Source: Porphyromonadaceae bacterium UBA4702 (GTDB lineage: Bacteria > Bacteroidota > Bacteroidia > Bacteroidales > Muribaculaceae). Taken from it: a stretch of 13,933 bases of DNA. The stretch is taken from NCBI GenBank assembly GCA_002404675.1, contig DHKE01000092.1:1-13933 (forward strand), in the 5' to 3' direction. The notes beneath the pieces were generated by a model, which worked only from the letters and a program-made list of their open reading frames with translations, was not told the origin of the DNA and searched no databases. A program made the position numbers and the translations under genes. Shown here piece after piece: positions 7,646 to 13,933 of the stretch (position 1 is the stretch's first letter; every line of letters starts with the position of its first letter).

Positions 7646-8701
7646 ATGGCTAAAAAAGTAAAGACAAGCAAATCGTGGTTCTCACGGCTATTCTCCTTCA
7701 CACAGGAGATAGCCATGGACTTGGGAACTGCCAACTCCATAATCATCCACAACGACCAGATTGTAGTCGACGAGCCGTCGGTTGTGGCTATCGACAACAA
7801 GACCGAGGAACTGCAGGCGGTTGGTACTGCGGCTCACCTGATGGAGGGTAAGGAACCTCCGGGACTGCGCACCGTGCGACCGCTGCGCGATGGCGTGATA
7901 GCCGATTTCCAAGCTGCAGAGGTGATGATACGCGGCATGGTAAAGATGGTAGGGTCGAAACGGTGGAAGTTCACCCCGGCTCTCCGTATGGTAGTCTGCA
8001 TTCCCTCTGGCTCGACGGAGGTGGAAATCCGTGCGGTGCGCGACTCCAGCGAACACGCCGGCGGCCGCGACGTGTACATGATATACGAGCCTATGGCTGC
8101 TGCTCTCGGCATCGGCCTCGATGTGGAGGCTCCGGAGGGCAACATGATAGTTGACATAGGCGGCGGCAGCACTGAGATTGCTGTCATATCCCTCGGCGGA
8201 ATAGTATGCAACAAGAGCATTCGCCTCGCCGGGAATGACCTTTCAGAGGATATCAAGGAGTATATGGGGCGAGTGCACAATGTCAAGGTGGGTACGACAA
8301 CGGCGGAACTCATCAAGATACAAGTAGGCTCGGCTCTCCCCGAGCTGGACAATCCTCCAGAACCGTTTACCGTAATCGGGCCGAACCGCATTACTGGCTT
8401 GCCGATGGACGTGGTGGTGACATACGATGAGATTTCCAAGTGCATCGAGAACACTATCAGCAAGATGGAGAATGCTGTGCTCGAAGCTCTGTCGCAGACT
8501 CCCCCGGAGCTGTATGCCGACATAGTCCACAACGGCATCTATCTCGCCGGCGGCGGCGCGTTGCTGCGCGGCCTTGCGAAACGATTTACCGACAAGATTG
8601 GCATCGAGTTCAAGGTGGCTGACGACCCGCTGCACGCTGTGGCAAAGGGTACGGGCGTCGCCCTGAAGAATATCCACCGCTTCTCGTTTCTGATACGGTA
8701 A
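7646..8701 (+). CDS. mreB: Rod shape-determining actin homologue MreB
   Basis: A 351-residue bacterial actin that polymerises on the inner face of the membrane and steers the Rod wall-synthesis complex. Actin-fold motifs are all present: phosphate-1 DLGTAN (25-30), phosphate-2 around D170 in VDIGGGSTEIAVISLGG, and the adenosine motif LAGGGALLRGL (from 300). IYEPMAAALGIG and CIPSGSTEVE are also family-typical. The N-terminus has a Lys-rich start followed by WFSRLFSF (11-18), which could form the membrane-binding amphipathic helix known from Gram-negative MreB. Length is close to the usual 335-350. First gene of the mreBCD-mrdA-rodA cassette. No promoter box is seen in the 91-base gap after purH, only two hairpins, so read-through from purH is possible. 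Confidence 0.97.
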   Translation: MAKKVKTSKSWFSRLFSFTQEIAMDLGTANSIIIHNDQIVVDEPSVVAIDNKTEELQAVGTAAHLMEGKEPPGLRTVRPLRDGVIADFQAAEVMIRGMVKMVGSKRWKFTPALRMVVCIPSGSTEVEIRAVRDSSEHAGGRDVYMIYEPMAAALGIGLDVEAPEGNMIVDIGGGSTEIAVISLGGIVCNKSIRLAGNDLSEDIKEYMGRVHNVKVGTTTAELIKIQVGSALPELDNPPEPFTVIGPNRITGLPMDVVVTYDEISKCIENTISKMENAVLEALSQTPPELYADIVHNGIYLAGGGALLRGLAKRFTDKIGIEFKVADDPLHAVAKGTGVALKNIHRFSFLIR

Positions 8702-8739
8702 CAATGTGCAGCGAGCGGTACACCTAAAGTCTACGGAAA

Positions 8740-9585
8740 GTGCGCAACCTGCTTAATTTCCTGATTAAGTACAGAGCATGGTTTGTCTTCATATTCTATG
8801 TGCTGGTAAGCTGTGTCCTGATAGTCAGCGGCTCCGCATACAGGCTGTCGGTGTACATGACTTCGGCTAACGCTGTCACCGCTACGTTGAACGAGGCGAC
8901 ATCGAGCGTCACCGGCTATTTCAACCTCAGCAGCGTCAACGCCTCGCTCGAGCAGCGCACAGCGCAACTCGAAGCAGAGGTGCTTAACCTTCGTGAGCAG
9001 TTGAACTGCTATCAGGCGATAGTGGGCGACACACTGGGGCGCGACGCTGCTATGCAGCAAGCTCGCTTCTCCTATATACTCGCTCCTGTCATTTCAAGCA
9101 CATGGCATCGTCCGCGCAACTACATAACAATTTCTAAGGGCAGACAGGACGGTGTCCGTCCCGGGATGGGCGTGGTAGACCACAACGGCGTGGTCGGCGT
9201 GGTCAATGCGTGCAGCGGACACACGGCGCGTATTGTGTCGTTGCTCAATGAGGCGCAGCCCTTTTCGGTCAAGCTGAAGGACACGCCATACGTCGGCACG
9301 CTTTGGTGGAAGGGCAATGACCGCAAAATCGCTTATATGGTGGAAGTGCCGCGCCATGCAAAATACCACACTGGCGACACGGTTGTGACAAGCGGGTATT
9401 CCACCACATTCCCGGCTGGCATCCATGTCGGAACGGTCATGGGGGCAGTGCGCGGCGATGACGACAACTATTTCACGCTCAAGGTGCGCCTTGCCACCGA
9501 TTTCGCTAACCTCACGGCTGTCCGTGTCATCAAGGATGTGCGCAGGGCGGAGATAGACACTCTTGCCAAATATGACCTGAAATAA
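8740..9585 (+). CDS. mreC: Rod shape-determining protein MreC (GTG start)
   Basis: A 281-residue inner-membrane protein with a large periplasmic domain that links MreB to PBP2 and activates it. A single membrane segment (about 14-33) follows the short N-terminus MRNLLNFLIKY. A coiled coil lies near 65-92 (LEQRTAQLEAEVLNLREQL), then the beta-barrel MreC core with ITISKGRQDGVRPGMGVV and DTVVTSGYSTTFPAGI. The start is GTG 8740: the next in-frame Met is residue 40, beyond the membrane helix, and an in-frame TAA at 8725-8727 blocks any upstream start. The GTG also gives the N-terminus expected of the Bacteroidales family. It lies 38 bases after mreB. Confidence 0.94.
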   Translation: MRNLLNFLIKYRAWFVFIFYVLVSCVLIVSGSAYRLSVYMTSANAVTATLNEATSSVTGYFNLSSVNASLEQRTAQLEAEVLNLREQLNCYQAIVGDTLGRDAAMQQARFSYILAPVISSTWHRPRNYITISKGRQDGVRPGMGVVDHNGVVGVVNACSGHTARIVSLLNEAQPFSVKLKDTPYVGTLWWKGNDRKIAYMVEVPRHAKYHTGDTVVTSGYSTTFPAGIHVGTVMGAVRGDDDNYFTLKVRLATDFANLTAVRVIKDVRRAEIDTLAKYDLK

Positions 9586-9615
9586 CGCGCCGGGGCAAAC
9601 AAGAATGAATGAGAT

Positions 9616-10137
9616 ATGAACCGCAGGATTATAGCGATAGCCGCGCTTTTCATCATACTGCTCCTGATTCAGGTGCTGGTATGCAACCATATTGTGCTGT
9701 TCGGGGTGGCTGTGCCGTTCATATTCGTGTATTTCATCATCACGCTGCCCCTCGATGTGGGACAATGCACGCTGCTTACTCTGGCGTTCCTGCTCGGGCT
9801 TGGCGTGGACGTATGTTCCGACACGGCAGGCATGAACGCATTGGCGTGTACTGTTGTTGCAATGATGAAACGCCCCTTGTTCTTCCGGTTTGTGCTCAAG
9901 GACGACAAGTCGGTCACGCTCTCTCCCTCGGTGGCATCGATGGGCTTCGGGCAGTACCTGCGCTACTCGGCGTTGCTTGTCGCCGTTTACTGCGTGCTGG
10001 TGTTCAGTGTGGAATACTTCTCGTTCTGCGACATCAGCGAGATACTGGTGAAAGGGGCGGCAAGTGCGGCTCTCACAACGGTGCTGATACTCATCGTGGA
10101 CAGCTTATCATCTGCAAAACGTGAGAAAAGACTATAA
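9616..10137 (+). CDS. mreD: Rod shape-determining membrane protein MreD
   Basis: A 173-residue, very hydrophobic protein with about five membrane segments (6-26, 30-50, 52-70, 112-134 and 145-163 roughly) and a basic C-terminus KREKRL. MreD is an inner-membrane partner of MreC in the Rod complex. Similarity between MreD proteins is low, so the call rests on hydropathy, length (usual 160-180) and its place between mreC and mrdA. GLGVDVCSDTAGMNALA fits the conserved central loop of the Bacteroidota form. It starts 30 bases after mreC, and its last 17 bases overlap the mrdA start, consistent with translational coupling. An overlapping frame of similar length (9609-10124) lacks membrane character and is a shadow. 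Confidence 0.9.
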   Translation: MNRRIIAIAALFIILLLIQVLVCNHIVLFGVAVPFIFVYFIITLPLDVGQCTLLTLAFLLGLGVDVCSDTAGMNALACTVVAMMKRPLFFRFVLKDDKSVTLSPSVASMGFGQYLRYSALLVAVYCVLVFSVEYFSFCDISEILVKGAASAALTTVLILIVDSLSSAKREKRL

Positions 10138-11974
10138 GTTAGAAAAGCGTAAATATGTCATAGGCGGGTTTATATGCCTCATCGTCCTGATATACATAAT
10201 ACGCCTGTACAACCTGCAGGTGGGCGATGACAAGTATAAGACGTCCGCCGACAGCAACGCTTTTCTGGAGAAAATCATATATCCTGCGCGAGGACTGATA
10301 TATGACCGGGAGGGACGGCTCGTGGTGTTCAACCAGCCGGCGTATGATGTCATGCTCATACCCAAGGACGTGGGGCAGTTTGACACCCTTGCTCTCTGCC
10401 AGGTGCTCGGCATGACACGCGAGCAGCTTGACGACAAGTGGCGTGAGATGAAGGACCCTCGCAAAAATCCGGGCTACTCCTCATATACGCCGCAGAAACT
10501 CATCTCGCAGCTCTCGCAGCAGGACTACGGCCGCTTGCAGGAGAAGCTCCACATGTTTCCCGGCTTTTTCATACAGAAACGCAATATACGTCAGTACAAC
10601 TACGCTTGCGGCGCAAACATACTTGGCAACATACGCGAAGTCTCTGCCGCTGACATCGAGAAGGACCGCTACTACCGTTCCGGCGACTTCACCGGCGACC
10701 TGGGCGTGGAGCGCAGCTACGAGCGGGCGTTGCGCGGCGTGAAAGGGTCGGAGATACTTATGAAGGACGCCCTCGGGCGCATCAAGGGAAAATACGAGGA
10801 CGGCGTGCATGACATCGCCCCGAAGTCCGGCAGAAACCTGACCCTCTCCATAGACTTCGAGTTGCAGAAGTACGGCGAGCAGCTTATGGCCGGCAAGATG
10901 GGCGCGATAGTGGCCATTGAACCCAGTACCGGCGAGATACTTTGTCTGGTGACATCGCCGGGATATGACCCTTCGATGCTTGCTGGCAAGAACCGTGGCA
11001 AAAACTATTCTGCATTGGTGAAAGACCCGTACAAGCCATTGTTTGACCGCGCCATACAGGCGGCATACCCGCCCGGCTCAACGTTCAAGCCTACACAGGG
11101 ACTCATATTCCTGCAAGAGGGTGTCGTCACCGAGAAGACCGTATATCCGTGTCATCATGGCTATGTCAACGGTCTGCGCGTAGGCTGTCACGGCCACGCC
11201 TCGCCGATTGCGCTCAAGCCGGCGTTGCAGACATCATGCAATGCATATTTCTGCTGGGGGTTCAAGAATATGATTGACCGCAAGGGGACGACAGCGGCTG
11301 CTCAGCTCGAGAAATGGAAGAATTACCTTGTCGAGATGGGTTACGGCTACCGTCTCGGCGTAGACCTCCCCGCCGAGTCTCGCGGTTTCATCCCTAACAG
11401 CGGCTTCTACAACGACCGCCTCGGGCAGTGGTCTGCCAACACCGTCATATCAGTAAGCATAGGACAGGGCGAGATCCTCGCTACGCCGTTGCAGATAGCC
11501 AACCTGTGCGCTACGATAGCCAACCGCGGCTGGTATTACACACCTCACGTAGTCAAGGCGATTCAGGACACGGTCATAGACGTGAAGTACCGTTCACGCC
11601 ACAAGCCCCATATCCGCAAGGCGTATTATGACATAGTGGCAGAGGGTATGCGCATGGCTGTGCTCGGCGGCACTTGCCGACTTGCCAACATCCCAGGGCT
11701 CGATGTGGCTGGCAAGACCGGCACGGCGCAGAACCCCCACGGCAAGGATCACTCCGCGTTCATGGGCTTCGCCCCGTATGAAGAGCCGCGCATCGCTGTG
11801 GCTGTATATGTAGAGAACGCCGGTTTCGGCGCGACATACGGCGTGCCTATCGGCAGCCTTATCATTGAGAAATACCTGCGTGGCGAGATTGCGCCCGAGC
11901 GCAAGGGTATTGAGGAACGGATGATGACATCCAGAACCATAACAGTGAAATCAAATGGCAAAGACAAACACTGA
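10121..11974 (+). CDS. mrdA: Penicillin-binding protein 2, elongation transpeptidase (GTG start)
   Basis: A 617-residue class B PBP that cross-links peptidoglycan in the periplasm during elongation and pairs with RodA. A short basic cytoplasmic N-terminus (MRKDYKLEKRKY) leads to one membrane anchor (about 12-31). A PBP dimerisation/pedestal domain follows (PARGLIYDREGRLV, then about 50-220). The transpeptidase domain carries all three catalytic motifs: S320-T-F-K in PPGSTFKPTQ, S372-C-N, and K532-T-G-T. The start must be GTG 10121, because the next in-frame Met comes long after the membrane anchor; this start overlaps mreD by 17 bases. The 3' end overlaps rodA by 20 bases. Both overlaps suggest coupled translation of the three membrane partners. 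FtsI is the main alternative, but the mreD/rodA context settles it. Confidence 0.95.
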   Translation: MRKDYKLEKRKYVIGGFICLIVLIYIIRLYNLQVGDDKYKTSADSNAFLEKIIYPARGLIYDREGRLVVFNQPAYDVMLIPKDVGQFDTLALCQVLGMTREQLDDKWREMKDPRKNPGYSSYTPQKLISQLSQQDYGRLQEKLHMFPGFFIQKRNIRQYNYACGANILGNIREVSAADIEKDRYYRSGDFTGDLGVERSYERALRGVKGSEILMKDALGRIKGKYEDGVHDIAPKSGRNLTLSIDFELQKYGEQLMAGKMGAIVAIEPSTGEILCLVTSPGYDPSMLAGKNRGKNYSALVKDPYKPLFDRAIQAAYPPGSTFKPTQGLIFLQEGVVTEKTVYPCHHGYVNGLRVGCHGHASPIALKPALQTSCNAYFCWGFKNMIDRKGTTAAAQLEKWKNYLVEMGYGYRLGVDLPAESRGFIPNSGFYNDRLGQWSANTVISVSIGQGEILATPLQIANLCATIANRGWYYTPHVVKAIQDTVIDVKYRSRHKPHIRKAYYDIVAEGMRMAVLGGTCRLANIPGLDVAGKTGTAQNPHGKDHSAFMGFAPYEEPRIAVAVYVENAGFGATYGVPIGSLIIEKYLRGEIAPERKGIEERMMTSRTITVKSNGKDKH

Positions 11975-13424
11975 TGCCAACGTGTCGATGTTCCGGTCCA
12001 TTGACTGGCTTACGATAGTCCTGTACCTGATACTTGTCATCACAGGTGCTGTGAGCATCTATGCCGCAAGCTATGACTTTGACAATGCCAGTCTGTTTGA
12101 CCTCACCGAGTTCTCGGGCAAGCAGTTCCTGTGGATAGGGCTGTCGCTGATATTGGGCTGCTCGATTATGTTGCTGGACTACAGGCTGTATGAGGCGTAT
12201 GCCTATCCGATATACGGGTGCGTGCTGCTGTTGCTGCTTGTCACCATATTTGTCGCCCCGGACATCAAGGGGTCTCGCTCGTGGCTGTCATTCGGACCGG
12301 TGAGTTTGCAGCCTGCAGAGTTCGGCAAGTTCGCCACGGCGTTGGCGCTGGCGAAGCTGTTTGACTCAAGCGACTTTCGGCTCAATGCCAAGCTGAGCAA
12401 TTATTTCCGGGCCTTTGTCATCATATTCGTCCCGATTATCCTGATCCTCTTGCAGAAGGAGACCGGCAGCGCGTTGGTCTACTTCGCGCTTGTGCTGGTG
12501 CTTTACCGCGAGGGTATGAGCGGGTTGATACTCTTTGCAATAGTGATGGCAGTGACGTATTTTGTCGTGGCAGTGAAGTATTCCACACCGCTTATACTCG
12601 GCATACCGGCCGGCGAGTTCACCGTGTTCCTGCTTATAACGGCGGTGTTCATTGCGATGCTTCGTTTCTATTGCCGTGACTATTATTGCACGCGCAATGT
12701 CGCTTTCGGCTTCCTTGGCGGCGGTGCTGTCGTGACAGTGCTGGAGTTGTGCGGCATACACATCAACGGCACGCTGTTTTTCGTCATCATGCTTGTCGGC
12801 GCCGGCATTTATGTCGCCATCACCATGCTGCACCACCGCATACACAAATACGCCGTCACGCTCAGTTTTATGCTCGCCTCGCTGTGCTTCCTGTTTTCTG
12901 TCAACTATGTCTTCGGACACGTCCTGCAGCCGCACCAGCAGATACGCATCAAGGTGGCTGTCGGCATCGAGGACGACCTGAAGAAGCACGGATACAACGT
13001 CAACCAGTCCAAGATCGCCATCGGCTCGGGAGGGTTGACCGGCAAGGGCTTTCTCAACGGCACGCAGACCAAGCTGAAATATGTGCCGGAACAGCATACT
13101 GACTTTATTTTCTGCACCATAGGCGAGGAGGAAGGATTTGTCGGCACGGTTGCGCTGCTCGCCGTGTTCCTCGCCCTGATATTGCGTATCATACACATTG
13201 CCGAGCGGCAGCACACCGCCTTCGGGCGCGTCTACGCCTACTGTGTCGTGTCGTATCTGATACTGCATCTGGCTGTAAATGTGGGCATGGTGATAGGACT
13301 GTGCCCTGTCATAGGCATACCCTTGCCGTTCCTTAGCTACGGCGGCTCGTCGTTATGGGGATTTACTATATTGATTTTCATATTGTTGCGCATTGACGCT
13401 TCGCGCAAGGAGCGTCATGTGTGA
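11955..13424 (+). CDS. rodA: Elongation peptidoglycan glycosyltransferase RodA (long form)
   Basis: A SEDS-family polymerase that makes glycan strands from lipid II together with PBP2. Family signatures are SRSWLSFGPVSLQPAEFGK (W110), IAIGSGGLTGKGF, the catalytic Asp D383 in VPEQHTDFIF, GEEEGF, and PLPFLSYGGSSLWG near the end. At 489 residues it is far longer than E. coli RodA (370). The extra length lies between about 205 and 310: hydrophobic segments near 210-232, 245-265, 274-297 and 300-322 precede the catalytic loop, more than the usual ten-helix plan needs. It starts at ATG 11955 inside mrdA (20-base overlap). The last coding bases form a hairpin over the stop. FtsW is unlikely given the PBP2 linkage. 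Confidence 0.95.
   Translation: MAKTNTDANVSMFRSIDWLTIVLYLILVITGAVSIYAASYDFDNASLFDLTEFSGKQFLWIGLSLILGCSIMLLDYRLYEAYAYPIYGCVLLLLLVTIFVAPDIKGSRSWLSFGPVSLQPAEFGKFATALALAKLFDSSDFRLNAKLSNYFRAFVIIFVPIILILLQKETGSALVYFALVLVLYREGMSGLILFAIVMAVTYFVVAVKYSTPLILGIPAGEFTVFLLITAVFIAMLRFYCRDYYCTRNVAFGFLGGGAVVTVLELCGIHINGTLFFVIMLVGAGIYVAITMLHHRIHKYAVTLSFMLASLCFLFSVNYVFGHVLQPHQQIRIKVAVGIEDDLKKHGYNVNQSKIAIGSGGLTGKGFLNGTQTKLKYVPEQHTDFIFCTIGEEEGFVGTVALLAVFLALILRIIHIAERQHTAFGRVYAYCVVSYLILHLAVNVGMVIGLCPVIGIPLPFLSYGGSSLWGFTILIFILLRIDASRKERHV
13394..13417 (+). repeat. Hairpin at the 3' end of rodA
   Basis: TGACGCT (13394-13400) and AGCGTCA (13411-13417) are perfect 7-bp arms around a 10-base loop, ending just before the rodA stop codon (13422-13424). 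Only a short, distant T-run (13437-13440) follows, so termination is uncertain. Confidence 0.4.
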
Positions 13425-13510
13425 TGTAAAACGGCATTTTGATGAGCACATTCACCCTTGCTGACAGCACATTGCCGTGGGCTGACGCAAACAATGTCAA
13501 AAAAAATTAG

Positions 13511-13518
13511 TAATTTCG
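13511..13518 (+). promoter_or_regulatory. Probable Bacteroidota -7 box for hisS
   Basis: TAATTTCG matches TAnnTTTG at all but one position and lies 26 bases before the hisS ATG, in an AT-rich stretch after the 120-base rodA-hisS gap. No -33 element is evident. Confidence 0.5.
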
Positions 13519-13544
13519 CAGTCTGAACAGTTACTTATCAGATT

Positions 13545-13933
13545 ATGGCACAGAAACCGTCTATCCCCAAGGGAACTCGCGACTTCGGTCCCGAGGAGAT
13601 GTCGCGACGCAACTATATATTCGACACCATTTCACGCGCTTTCCGCCTGTACGGGTATGAGGAAATCCAGACCCCGTCAATGGAGAACCTGTCAACGCTC
13701 ATGGGCAAGTACGGCGAGGAGGGCGACAAGCTTCTTTTCAAGATACTCAACTCCGGGGACTACCTGCGCGGCATCAGCGACGAGCAGCTGGCTGGCCGTG
13801 ATACGGCTCACCTGACCGGCGCACTCTGCGAGAAGGGGCTGCGCTATGACCTGACTGTGCCGTTTGCACGCTATGTGGTGCAGCACCGGGGAGAGTTGCA
13901 GATGCCGTTCAAACGCTACCAGATACAGCCCGT
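13545..13933 (+). CDS. hisS: Histidyl-tRNA synthetase, N-terminal part (cut by window edge)
   Basis: 129 codons plus two bases of a class II aminoacyl-tRNA synthetase that charges tRNA-His in the cytoplasm. [10 protein letters not shown] (9-18) and the helix [24 protein letters not shown] form the class II motif 1 region. [12 protein letters not shown] (from 100) is the signature histidine/adenylate-binding segment, and [10 protein letters not shown] at the edge is the start of motif 2. The stretch [20 protein letters not shown] between them is longer than in E. coli HisRS and recalls the archaeal/eukaryotic-like form found in Bacteroidota. Motif 3 and the anticodon domain are outside the window. 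ATG 13545 fits the promoter box and the family N-terminus. Confidence 0.95.
   Translation, partial: MAQKPSIPKGTRDFGPEEMSRRNYIFDTISRAFRLYGYEEIQTPSMENLSTLMGKYGEEGDKLLFKILNSGDYLRGISDEQLAGRDTAHLTGALCEKGLRYDLTVPFARYVVQHRGELQMPFKRYQIQP

Noticed and set aside
12366..13268. A 300-residue minus-strand frame inside rodA
   Set aside because: It is antisense to the conserved SEDS motifs, and its composition (His/Asp/Gln-rich) is typical of an antisense shadow.
13430..13478. ACGGCA / TGCCGT inverted repeat in the rodA-hisS gap
   Set aside because: Six-base arms with a loop of about 37 bases and no T-run are expected by chance.

Overview
The window is a piece of core chromosome from a Bacteroidota bacterium, most likely order Bacteroidales. 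The evidence is the protein sequence style, the lack of clear Shine-Dalgarno sequences before most genes, and several promoters with the Bacteroides-type -7 box TAnnTTTG (TAACTTTG before gyrA and purH, TACCTTTG before the SDR gene). The DNA is fairly GC-rich for the order, which would suit a Muribaculaceae-like gut commensal. That family assignment is inference and low confidence.

Layout. On the minus strand lie the first 320 codons of a ClpC-type AAA+ unfoldase (1-962, running off the left edge) and, upstream of it, a short-chain dehydrogenase (1031-1786). A 297-base divergent intergenic region (1787-2083) carries opposed promoters, an inverted repeat between them and a hairpin in the gyrA leader. 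On the plus strand gyrA (2084-4639) is followed after 23 bases by an exported TPR-like protein, and this unit ends at a terminator hairpin (5901-5946). A new promoter then drives purH. After a 91-base gap with two look-alike hairpins comes the elongation cassette mreB-mreC-mreD-mrdA(PBP2)-rodA (7646-13424), with mreD/mrdA and mrdA/rodA overlapping. A promoter-like box then precedes the start of hisS, which is cut by the right edge.

How the genes work together. MreB, MreC, MreD, PBP2 and RodA are the cytoskeletal, scaffold, transpeptidase and glycosyltransferase parts of the Rod complex, which builds side-wall peptidoglycan. No promoter is visible between purH and mreB, so the cassette may be partly co-transcribed with purine biosynthesis. 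GyrA and the exported TPR protein appear to form a two-gene unit whose functional logic is unclear.

I found no defence system, mobile element, CRISPR array, tRNA or rRNA, and no clear previously undescribed system. The points worth a second look are small: leader and intergenic hairpins, non-canonical residues in GyrA, a long RodA with extra membrane segments, GTG starts in the mre cluster, and the unexplained gyrA-linked exported protein.
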